From NCBI GenBank assembly GCA_019192445.1, contig JAHCMK010000008.1, positions 1 to 64,000 on the forward strand: a stretch of DNA of 64,000 nt. The letters are read 5' to 3'. The position numbers and the translations under genes are program-made. This DNA is from Oceanococcus sp. HetDA_MAG_MS8 (lineage in GTDB: Bacteria; Pseudomonadota; Gammaproteobacteria; Nevskiales; Oceanococcaceae). The notes below the pieces were generated by a model. That model did no database searches and was not told the origin of the DNA. It was given only the letters and a program-made list of their open reading frames with translations. Positions 1 to 7,395 of this stretch are shown in pieces (the first letter of the stretch is position 1; each line of letters begins with the position of its first letter).

Positions 1-1
1 G

Positions 2-218
2 CATATCAGAGCCCCTCAAATCGTTCGATACAAGGCGCGCTCCGCCGGGAATGGTTATTCCCTTGCCAAGGAGCGCAACGCGGTAGCGGGCGATTTGAGG
101 GGCTCCCTGCGGGCGAGCCAGAACGCGGCGTTCCGCGGTGTTGCGCTCGCTTGAAATGGAACAACCATTCCTGCGCGAGCGCGCCTAGCGGCACACCGCG
201 TTCTGACTCGCTGATATG
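2..218. repeat. Inverted pair of a ~100-bp structured repeat
   Basis: Two related copies of about 100 bp face each other. Both outer ends begin CATATCAG (2-9 and, inverted, 211-218). The copies share a core: AGGCGCGCTC (33-42; inverted 177-186), then GGAATGGTT (48-56; inverted 163-171), then AGCGCAAC (72-79; inverted 140-147). Each copy is closed by its own terminal stem. In the left copy 9-23 pairs with 91-105; in the right copy 114-127 pairs with 196-211. The stem sequences differ between copies, yet each still pairs within itself. The pattern fits a small hairpin-forming repeat or non-autonomous mobile element. No coding frame of known type covers it. The rest of the stretch up to 389 shows nothing further I can identify. 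Confidence 0.75.
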
Positions 219-389
219 TAACGAACTTCGGAGACAGGACACTAACTTCTGCCGCTACCGCCATGGTGCGTCACCCTTAGGCCAGCACCAGGCTGCACGC
301 AATGTCCATGAGAACCGAATCCTCAGGAAGGTTTCATTCTCATGCTGGGTAAGGCCGTGAGTACTTCAGCCTTCGTCAATCGCAGCCAA

Positions 390-926
390 CTAACGGCGCT
401 TAGGGCGCATTTGATACACCGCATGGCTACGAGCAACGACTGTGCCATGTTTGTCCTTGAGCTCACCACGCAGCTCAAAGGTTGACTTGCCATCACGATC
501 CGTCTCGGTCTGCACCCGCTCTATCTCTTCCGGGCTCATGCGCAGCTCCACGCTGACGTCGGTTTTGGCCACCTTCACGAAGTCCATATCTAAGGACGTC
601 ACAATGGGGATATACCGCGACATCCCATAAGTCGCCAGTAATAAGGGCCCGCCGGGAAACTCGGCCAAGGTGAACAAGGCTCCCGCGTACATGGTGCCGA
701 TGTGGTTCACATTGCCTCTAATCGGCATGCGACACACCACACGACCACGCTCCAAAGTCTCCACCCTCACCCCACTGCGACGCACAAAAGGGATCACGAA
801 GCGGGAGAACTCCTGAATGAACTTGGGTAGGAGCCTATCGGCATAGAACTGTTGGGCGGTCTCAACGGGCAAGCCCAACGACTCAGCTTGGCTCATAAGA
901 GCCTGAGGATTCATTTTGAAGGCCAT
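390..926 (-). CDS. DUF4442 / PaaI-like hot-dog fold thioesterase
   Basis: This 178-residue protein looks like a single hot-dog domain of the DUF4442/YiiD C-terminal type, related to acyl-CoA thioesterases. The segment around residues 70-95, reading NVNHIGTMYAGALFTLAE, matches the HxGxxxAGALFxLAE pattern in which the family helix and catalytic acidic residue lie. The C-terminal half is the expected antiparallel beta region, ending in a basic tail. No signal peptide is visible. The gene is divergent from an iron alcohol dehydrogenase across a 288-bp spacer that carries a strong dyad. The substrate cannot be read from sequence; hydrolysis of an acyl-CoA or acyl-ACP is the family inference. The ribosome site is weak, and a second ATG lies four codons inside. 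Confidence 0.75.
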   Translation of the reverse strand: MAFKMNPQALMSQAESLGLPVETAQQFYADRLLPKFIQEFSRFVIPFVRRSGVRVETLERGRVVCRMPIRGNVNHIGTMYAGALFTLAEFPGGPLLLATYGMSRYIPIVTSLDMDFVKVAKTDVSVELRMSPEEIERVQTETDRDGKSTFELRGELKDKHGTVVARSHAVYQMRPKRR

Positions 927-1040
927 TTGGAGCTAAACGAAATTGGTGACGAGCGAGAATAATACCCCGCTCATTCATAGCTAGGCGGCAACTGGGCCCC
1001 ATGGCCATCGATGCATCCCATTTCGGGCCAGATCAACGAG

Positions 1041-1084
1041 GCTGCCACTAGCGCCACACAAATTGTGTGCATCTAGATGGCAGC
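1041..1084. promoter_or_regulatory. Nested dyad between divergent genes
   Basis: The 927-1214 spacer contains a nested inverted repeat. GCTGCCA at 1041-1047 pairs with TGGCAGC at 1078-1084. CTAG recurs on each side (1048-1051 and 1073-1076). The centre is CACACAA-A-TTGTGTG at 1055-1069, a perfect 7-1-7 dyad. Its position between the divergent thioesterase and alcohol dehydrogenase genes suits a repressor operator, but a hairpin role is equally possible. Nothing else in the spacer looks coding. Confidence 0.45.
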
Positions 1085-1214
1085 TGCGATTGTGGTCAAT
1101 GTCGAGTGCTTCAACGTAGGCCCATATTGCATAGCCACCTAAAACGCTTCAGCAGCCGCAAAAATGGGGTAGAGTGGCGCTCGGATTAGGGATGCCGAAC
1201 AGAGGAGAATGTAG

Positions 1215-2426
1215 ATGCTGCACGCCATTGAGGTCCTATTTTTACGAATCTATATGGTCATTTTTAAAGGCGTGACGGCCATCCTGCCCTTCAAGTGGCC
1301 ACACACCTTTGAAGGCCCGGAGTCGTCCCTGGCCTTATGCCGGCATATCGCGGCCGAGGGCCATAGCAGCGTGTTGATCGTTACCGATGCCATGCTGGTC
1401 AAGCTGGGCCTGCTGGATAAGATGCAAGCCGAGCTCAAACAAGCTGGCGTGAATTTTGTGGTGTATGACGGCGTGCTGCCCGACCCAACGGTAGAACAAA
1501 TTGAAGCCGGCTACAGCTTGTGCCAGCAGCATAACTGCGATGCCATTCTGGCCGTGGGGGGCGGCTCTTCGATCGATGCTGCCAAAATGATCGGCGCCCG
1601 CGCCAAGAACAATAAGCCCATCGTCAAAATGACGGGGTTGTTCCGAGTGTGGCGTGGCATGTTGCCCTTGTACGCGGTTCCAACCACCGCTGGCACCGGC
1701 TCTGAGGTGACCATTGCTGCGGTCGTGTCCGACCCAGCGCAGCAGCGCAAGCTGCCAGCCATGGATCTCAAGCTCATGCCCACCGCCGCTGCTCTCGACG
1801 GTGCCTTAATGACCGGACTGCCAGCACCGATTACCGCCGCCACAGGCATGGACGCTCTCACCCATGCTGTGGAAGCATTCATCTCCCGCAATGCCATGCA
1901 GCGCACTGACGAAAACGCCATCGAAGCTACCCAGCTCATCATGGCCAACTTGGAACGTGCTTTTGATGAAGGCAGCGACTTAGAGGCCCGCCAGAATATG
2001 GCTCGGGCGTCGCACCTAGCGGGCATGGCCTTCACCCAAGCCGGGGTCGGCTATGTACACGCCATCGCGCACAACTTTGGCGCTCGTTACCACGTGCCAC
2101 ATGGCCTGGCAAACGCTATCGTCATGCCGCATGTGCTTGATTATTCCTTGGCCAACTGTGCCCCACGCCTCGCAAAGCTTGCTAAGGAATGCGGCATCGG
2201 CCCCCAAGGCGGTGACGACCAACAACTCGCCCAGGCTTTCATTGCTCGCATTCGCGAACTCAATTCCAAGTTCGGCATTCCCAGCACCGTGGAACAACTC
2301 CAGCCCAGCGACGTGGCCCCCATTGCTCAGGCGGCTCTGGCTGAAGCGCGTTTTACCTATGCCGTACCGCGTTACATGGATCAAAGCAAAGCCGAAACCC
2401 TGATTCGACAGATGCTCCCCGCCTAA
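1215..2426 (+). CDS. Iron-containing alcohol dehydrogenase
   Basis: Group III iron-dependent alcohol dehydrogenase of 403 residues, expected to oxidise or reduce an alcohol/aldehyde pair with NAD(P). Family marks are the nucleotide loop AVGGGSSIDAAK (about residues 112-123), TTAGTGSEVT (about 156-165) and the metal-binding stretch with HAVEAF and then HAIAHNFGARYHVPHG (about 279-294), which supplies the histidine ligands. The first 35 residues are unusually hydrophobic for the family and resemble the N-terminal extension of some long-chain alcohol dehydrogenases. GAGGAGA sits 8 bases ahead of the ATG. The fatty acyl reductase gene 2 kb downstream makes a fatty alcohol substrate plausible, but that is inference. 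Two strong hairpins follow the gene. Confidence 0.88.
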   Translation: MLHAIEVLFLRIYMVIFKGVTAILPFKWPHTFEGPESSLALCRHIAAEGHSSVLIVTDAMLVKLGLLDKMQAELKQAGVNFVVYDGVLPDPTVEQIEAGYSLCQQHNCDAILAVGGGSSIDAAKMIGARAKNNKPIVKMTGLFRVWRGMLPLYAVPTTAGTGSEVTIAAVVSDPAQQRKLPAMDLKLMPTAAALDGALMTGLPAPITAATGMDALTHAVEAFISRNAMQRTDENAIEATQLIMANLERAFDEGSDLEARQNMARASHLAGMAFTQAGVGYVHAIAHNFGARYHVPHGLANAIVMPHVLDYSLANCAPRLAKLAKECGIGPQGGDDQQLAQAFIARIRELNSKFGIPSTVEQLQPSDVAPIAQAALAEARFTYAVPRYMDQSKAETLIRQMLPA

Positions 2427-2441
2427 AGCCTTCAAGACACT

Positions 2442-2521
2442 GGGGCTGGGCAGTCATTGTCCAGCCCCTGTGCTGACGCGCCAGCGAAAGCACGGTTCAA
2501 GGCCGCCTTAACGGCGGCCTT
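2442..2521 (+). terminator. Two consecutive hairpins after the alcohol dehydrogenase gene
   Basis: GGGGCTGG (2442-2449) pairs with CCAGCCCC (2461-2468). A second hairpin follows, with AAGGCCGCC (2499-2507) pairing with GGCGGCCTT (2513-2521) and then CACATTTTC. Neither has a long T run, so termination strength is uncertain. The hairpins argue that the next gene starts at 2589 rather than at the upstream in-frame TTG at 2457. Confidence 0.5.
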
Positions 2522-2588
2522 CACATTTTCTCGACAGCCCTGTTGGAACACTGACGGCAAACTCAGGTTTGCCCCGGGAGGGCAGTCC

Positions 2589-4388
2589 ATGCCCACAGGT
2601 TTCGCACCACGCCAGACGCCCGTGACACAGCGGCAGCAGTCCGGCGCTGCAGCCATTTTATTTGCTGTCATCGTTATCGCCCTGGTTCTGAGCGTGGGTT
2701 TCGCGATGACCTTGGGCAACTTGTACATGCACCAAACCGAGTTGCGTAAGGTGGCTGCGATTGCGGCTTTGAACCAGGTGCGTACCATCAGTGGCTGCGC
2801 AACGGGTGCAGCTGGCAGTTTAGATGGCCCGGCCGCCGACTCTGTAGACATTGGCCAGTTACTCGCGGATAGCCTCATTGGGGCCGAGGCGGCAGCACAA
2901 GCGACCTTTGAAGTGATTCCCGGCGTGCAGCAGTCCGTGAACAGCCTACGGGTACTCGATGCTGAGTTACCGCCAGAGCTAGCAGATGCTGTTGCGGTAA
3001 CCATCGACGCTCCCATGCCGCAATCCTTCTTGCCCATTTTTTCCAGCCCTGAATCGCAGCGGATGAGTGTCACTGCCGGCGCCGCCCAAGTCGTTGTGGG
3101 GCGAGTTGTCGTCGGTAGTGGCTTGCTGGATGTAGACAGCGACCAGTCCCTGATTCTGGATGCACTGCTGGGTGGCTTGCTGGGCTCTGCGGTCAACCTC
3201 ACCGTCGCCAGCTACAACGGCTTGCTCGACGCTCAAATCACACTGTTAGAACTGATTGAGGCTAACGGGGCCGTTGCCAGCGTCGAAGGCCTGCTGGACC
3301 TGAACCTGCAACTTCCAGGAGCCCTGCAGCTGCTAGGCGATGCCCTCAATGCCAGCGCGGATGCAACCGATCAAGCCGCAGCAAACTCTGCCTATACCTT
3401 AGCAACAGCTGCCAGTGGCATTAGCCAAAACATCACTCTGCGGGATTATCTTCAGGTGGATCCAGACCACACCGAGCAGGTTGCCAGACTACCCATCAAC
3501 GCCTTGGACCTCATCATGGGCTTATCCATGCTGGCCAATGAAGGCAACGACGTCGATATGGCCATGCCATCTTTAGTGGGCCTCGTCATTCCTGGCGTCG
3601 CAGACGTCAACGTCAACTTACGCTTACGCATCGTGCAGCCTCCGCAGGAGGGTTTGGGTCGGCCCGGTTACGCTGAAGACGGTTCTGCCCTCACTCTGGC
3701 ACGGAGTAGCCAGGTTCTGGCCTTGGTCGAGGTTGGGGTGCGCTTACTGCCCATAGGCAGCTTCTCTTTGCTAAATCTCAACCTCGATTTGGGCGTTGAG
3801 GCCGGAGCGGCGGAAGCCGAACTTGCCAGTATCCGCTGTGCCACGCCCGCCGAGCCCTTTACCCAAACCCAGGTGTTTGCTCAGTCGCAGGTGGGGCAAA
3901 TCGGCATTGGGAACTTCGACTGGACTAGCGTCGACCCCATTGGCAGCGCAGGGCCCAGTACGCTGCTGGAATTGTTGGGCCTCCCCCTCCTCCGTGTAGA
4001 CCCCGCTATTGTGGTTGGCCTGGGTAGCAGCGGTGCCACCACCATGGGCTTCGATGGGCCTTTTGTACCGCTCATTGAGGAGCCTGCCGGCACCCACGTT
4101 GATAGTGTGAGTGCTGATGCGGATCAGGTGTTACCAGACGCCATCGGTTCCTTGCTCGGCCAGCTTTTACCCAACCTCGTCAGTAATGTTCCAGTGCTGG
4201 GCTTGCTCGCGCCATTACTGCAGCCCGTGGTTAACCTTGCAACGGGCCTACTCACGCCGCTGCTCGAAGCCCTTGGGCTTGTGCTGCTCAACCCACTCTT
4301 CGAGCTCTTGGGCGTCAGCGTAGGCAATGCCCAAGTCACCATGGAAGCGGTCTACGTAGAACCACCCGAACTCTTCGAACTACGCTAA
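2589..4388 (+). CDS. TadG-like pilus-assembly-type secreted protein
   Basis: This 599-residue protein starts with a short basic segment, then QSGAAAILFAVIVIALVLS (about residues 17-35), a single membrane anchor of the kind found in Flp pilus TadG/TadE proteins. A HxxELRKVAAIAALNQ helix follows, matching the post-anchor helix of the TadG N-terminal domain. The remainder is predicted extracytoplasmic: rich in Leu, Gly, Val and Ala, with repeated LL-G-LLxP blocks near the C-terminus (about 515-570) and few cysteines. The start was placed at an ATG preceded by GGGAGGG; an in-frame TTG at 2457 lies before the hairpins and is less likely. No other tad gene is in the window, so a pilus role is not supported by context. 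Confidence 0.6.
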   Translation: MPTGFAPRQTPVTQRQQSGAAAILFAVIVIALVLSVGFAMTLGNLYMHQTELRKVAAIAALNQVRTISGCATGAAGSLDGPAADSVDIGQLLADSLIGAEAAAQATFEVIPGVQQSVNSLRVLDAELPPELADAVAVTIDAPMPQSFLPIFSSPESQRMSVTAGAAQVVVGRVVVGSGLLDVDSDQSLILDALLGGLLGSAVNLTVASYNGLLDAQITLLELIEANGAVASVEGLLDLNLQLPGALQLLGDALNASADATDQAAANSAYTLATAASGISQNITLRDYLQVDPDHTEQVARLPINALDLIMGLSMLANEGNDVDMAMPSLVGLVIPGVADVNVNLRLRIVQPPQEGLGRPGYAEDGSALTLARSSQVLALVEVGVRLLPIGSFSLLNLNLDLGVEAGAAEAELASIRCATPAEPFTQTQVFAQSQVGQIGIGNFDWTSVDPIGSAGPSTLLELLGLPLLRVDPAIVVGLGSSGATTMGFDGPFVPLIEEPAGTHVDSVSADADQVLPDAIGSLLGQLLPNLVSNVPVLGLLAPLLQPVVNLATGLLTPLLEALGLVLLNPLFELLGVSVGNAQVTMEAVYVEPPELFELR

Positions 4389-4473
4389 ACTGGAAATACC
4401 GTCCTGGGGTGGACGCGTAGCCGCGCATCGCCACCAACAAGAACCCTGCCGCCATCGGTGTTTCGATAAAGCT

Positions 4474-4497
4474 GGGCTGTCACCCAAAGGACAGCCC
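4474..4497. terminator. Hairpin between convergent genes
   Basis: GGGCTGTC (4474-4481) pairs with GACAGCCC (4490-4497) in the spacer between the converging TadG-like and acyl reductase genes. There is no strong T run on either strand, so a bidirectional terminator is only probable. Confidence 0.45.
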
Positions 4498-4519
4498 GGC
4501 TAGCCCGGCGTGTCTGCGT

Positions 4520-6505
4520 TTAGAGGTGAGAGCCACGCAGCAAATAAGCCAAGGCCATGCCTTCGCGCGTTACCTTCTGCTCGGGGGCGGCTTGCCCCTT
4601 GGCAGCGGAGGATGATGGGAAGAGCTGGAAGGCACGACCTAAAATGGTGTCATTCACCTTAGGCATGAGTGCATAACTAATCTCGGCCATCCGCCCTACG
4701 CTGGTTTTCACCCGCTTGGTGCGATGAATAGCGGTATCGATGACCGTGTCAGAGGCCGCATCCACGGACCATGCCGGCACATAGTTGTACAACTTGGTGG
4801 GCGCAATCATCGGCGTCCGCACCAGAGGCATGTAAATGGTGCTGATATCGATGTTGTATTGCTTGACCTCGGCCGCGAGGCAGCGGCAGTAGGCATCCAG
4901 CGCCGACTTGGATCCGATGTACGCTGCAAAGCGAGGCGCATTGGATAACACGCCAATTGATGAGATGTTGATGATCTGCCCGCGACGGTTGTCCGCCATA
5001 GCCGGCAACAGCCGATGAATCAGCCGGACTGCGCCCAGGTAGTTCAATTGCAGCGTGCGCTCAACATCGTGGAAACGATCCAAGGACTCCATCACGGCGC
5101 GCCGAATAGAGCGCCCTGCATTATTCACCAGAATATCGACCCGGCCGTGATCCGCCAGGGCCTTTTCGGCCATCTCATCAATGGCCTCCATGTTATTCAG
5201 GTCACAGCTGTAGGCAAACGCTGAACCGCCCTTGGAGTGAATCAAATCGACCGTAGCCTGCAATTTGTCGGCACTGCGTGCGACTAGCAACACAGTGGCG
5301 CCGTTGGCAGCAAATTTGCGGGCCGACTCAAAGCCAATTCCGCTAGAGGCCCCAGTGACCATGACCACCTTGCCGGATAGGCGCGCGGTCGCGCGACGAT
5401 CAGGCTGGGGATAGTCCATCACCGTAGACCAATAATCCCATAAGGTGTCTGCATATTCGCTCAGTGGCGGGCAGCTGATGCCAGTACCGGCCAGGGCATC
5501 GCGGGTACGCCGATCACAAAAGGCTGAACGGTTGGTGATATAGCCTAAGGCCGATACGGGCACCCCGATCGCCTTGGACATTTGCTTGAAGGCCAAATCA
5601 GTGGGCAAGGCCCGGCTGGTTTCACGCAGACCGCTTTGCACCAGCGAAGGCAGCTGAGGCAGCTCAAACTGTTTTGCGAAGCCTGGGCCATGGGCCGCAT
5701 TGAACAGAATCTCCATGACCTGCCCTACGGAGTCCTGTGGTTTTTGCACCAGATGGAAGGCCTGACCATCCAAGCCTTCTTTATGAGCAATAGCCACCAT
5801 CGCATCGGCTACGTAATCGACCGGGGCGAGAGGAATCTTGCCGCCTTCTACGCCGAGTAGCGGTAACCACTTGGGAACAGAATTGGTGATCTTTTGGATG
5901 GTTTTGAAGAAGTAATAGGGACCATCAATTTTGTCCATCTCACCGGTCTGCGAGCAGCCCACCACAGCTCCAGGACGATACACACGCCAGGGCTGGCGGC
6001 ATTCCTCGCGGACAATTTTTTCCGACTCAAATTTTGTCCGGAAATAAGGGTGAGAAACATCCTGCCCCTCATCAAACATATCTTCGCTGAAGTTCCCTAC
6101 CCAGCGACCGCCAGCGACTGCTACAGAACTCACATGCTGCAAACTAACCTCACCACCGAGGTCATTGACGAAGTTCACAACATTGCGCGTGCCTTCGTTG
6201 TTCACCTTATCGCCGGTCGCGTCATCCATATTCAGGTCGTAAACGGCGGCCAGGTGATACACCTGATCGACTTTGCCCTGCAGTGACTTCAGGGTTTTGG
6301 CGTCGACCAAACCTGGCTGGGTGATATCGCCATACACCGGCTTCAAATTCTTGGCTGTTGCACCCAAACGCTTCTTCAGGTCTTCGAACTTTTGTTTGGA
6401 TGACTCCCGCACAAGGACATGCACAACCGCATCATCCTTTTGCAGCAAACGCGCCACTACAAAACGACCAATGAATCCTGTTGCACCTGTGACGAAATAC
6501 TGCAT
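4520..6505 (-). CDS. Two-domain fatty acyl-CoA/fatty aldehyde reductase (wax-ester type)
   Basis: This 661-residue protein has two Rossmann domains. The N-terminal one is an extended short-chain dehydrogenase of the thioester-reductase class: TGATGFIG at residues 6-13, YFRTK as the YxxxK catalytic pair near 158, and a DGPYYFFK segment. The C-terminal one (from about residue 378) is a classical SDR with VTGASSGIG, NNAGRSIRR and a YIGSK catalytic pair. Length and motif order match from memory the Marinobacter bifunctional reductase (Maqu_2220 type), which reduces fatty acyl-CoA to fatty alcohol for wax-ester synthesis. No wax synthase is in the window. AGGAGAAAC precedes the ATG, and a small GC hairpin lies just upstream of that site. 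Confidence 0.88.
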   Translation of the reverse strand: MQYFVTGATGFIGRFVVARLLQKDDAVVHVLVRESSKQKFEDLKKRLGATAKNLKPVYGDITQPGLVDAKTLKSLQGKVDQVYHLAAVYDLNMDDATGDKVNNEGTRNVVNFVNDLGGEVSLQHVSSVAVAGGRWVGNFSEDMFDEGQDVSHPYFRTKFESEKIVREECRQPWRVYRPGAVVGCSQTGEMDKIDGPYYFFKTIQKITNSVPKWLPLLGVEGGKIPLAPVDYVADAMVAIAHKEGLDGQAFHLVQKPQDSVGQVMEILFNAAHGPGFAKQFELPQLPSLVQSGLRETSRALPTDLAFKQMSKAIGVPVSALGYITNRSAFCDRRTRDALAGTGISCPPLSEYADTLWDYWSTVMDYPQPDRRATARLSGKVVMVTGASSGIGFESARKFAANGATVLLVARSADKLQATVDLIHSKGGSAFAYSCDLNNMEAIDEMAEKALADHGRVDILVNNAGRSIRRAVMESLDRFHDVERTLQLNYLGAVRLIHRLLPAMADNRRGQIINISSIGVLSNAPRFAAYIGSKSALDAYCRCLAAEVKQYNIDISTIYMPLVRTPMIAPTKLYNYVPAWSVDAASDTVIDTAIHRTKRVKTSVGRMAEISYALMPKVNDTILGRAFQLFPSSSAAKGQAAPEQKVTREGMALAYLLRGSHL

Positions 6506-6868
6506 GTTTCTCCTCTAGCCCCGTAGCGGGGTTTCCATCCCAACATTCAAGCCGGCAAGAATAAGCCGTGGACGCCCAACAAAAAAGCCCCTGACTAAAG
6601 TTTGACGGAGCTTCATCGAATGCGCGATCCGACCCAGCAAACACAAAAAGAGTTCCCCAAGGCCCAGGACATCATAAAAACACAGCAGACAGCCTCCCCG
6701 GTTCAGCGCCTAGATTCCAACCCGCATGAGGCACGTCGATAAGGGCGCTGCAGACACAGTGCGCAGCTGAGCGCGCCAGGCTTAGTGCGCCGCGGCAAGG
6801 AATATCAACGAAAGCACGGCCACCTAGCCACAGAAGACCCTGACTAATAGCCCTCACACATTAAGTAA
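6506..6868. other. Spacer upstream of the acyl reductase, no gene seen
   Basis: This stretch has no credible reading frame on either strand. The only structure I see is CCCCG-tag-CGGGG at 6519-6531, which on the minus-strand mRNA forms a short hairpin immediately before the acyl reductase ribosome-binding site. The rest leads into the tandem hairpin-rich repeats. Confidence 0.5.
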
Positions 6869-7383
6869 CAAGCGCAGCGATTCACCCCGCGCCAACGCAA
6901 GGGAGCGCCGAGACAATCCGCGAGCACAGCAAGGTGGAGCGCCGCCGGAACGCAGACCGGTTTGACTGTATCAAACCGGCGCGTAGCCCCGCAGGGGTGA
7001 GCCGCATGGACGCGGCGAACAAGCCGCAGCGTATGGGCAATACGTGAGGACTTCGACCAATCGGCAGGACAGCCGATTGGGACGGCGCAGCCGCCGCTTG
7101 CGGTGCGGGACATAGACGTCCCGCATCAATACCGCAGGCGCTCCAGATTGCAAGCGCAGCGATTCGCCCCGCGCCAACGCAAGGAAGCGCCGAGACAATC
7201 CGCGAGCGTAGCAAGGTGGGGCGCCGCCGGAACGCAGAAGCCGCAGCGTATGGGCAATACGTGAGGACTTCGACCAATCGGCAGGACAGCCGATTGGGAC
7301 GGCGCAGCCGCCGCTTGCGGTGCGGGACATGGACGTCCCGCATCAATACCGCCGGCGCCCCAGATTGCAAGCGCAGCGATTGG
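6869..7383. repeat. Tandem hairpin-rich repeat, two units plus a partial third
   Basis: Unit 1 spans 6869-7150 (282 bp) and unit 2 spans 7151-7367 (217 bp). The first 14 bases of a third unit follow at 7368-7381. All start CAAGCGCAGCGATT. The units are nearly identical except for a 65-bp block, 6956-7020, present only in unit 1. Each unit is a string of short hairpins; in unit 1 these are 7030-7044, 7057-7080, 7083-7093, 7094-7103 and 7105-7124. The extra block adds three more: 6957-6979, 6987-6997 and 7001-7016. Reading frames crossing it are low-quality and strand-symmetric, so I do not call genes. It looks like a modular intergenic repeat rather than an insertion sequence; no transposase or CRISPR spacing is present. 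Confidence 0.85.
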
Positions 7384-7395
7384 CTCGGTGCTTCC

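Noticed and set aside
2-218. Integron attC site
   Set aside because: The RYYYAAC/GTTRRRY ends of attC are not present, and no integrase or cassette array is nearby.
2432-3202. 256-codon minus-strand frame opposite the TadG-like gene
   Set aside because: It shadows the supported plus-strand gene; composition (Ser/Thr/Ala low-complexity) is typical of an antisense frame.
6882-7370. Arginine-rich reading frames across the tandem repeats (about 160 codons)
   Set aside because: They arise from hairpin-rich repeats, read similarly in several frames, and have no family resemblance or ribosome site.
6869-7383. CRISPR array or insertion sequence
   Set aside because: Units are over 200 bp, near-identical throughout with no variable spacers, and no transposase frame or terminal repeats with target duplication are visible.
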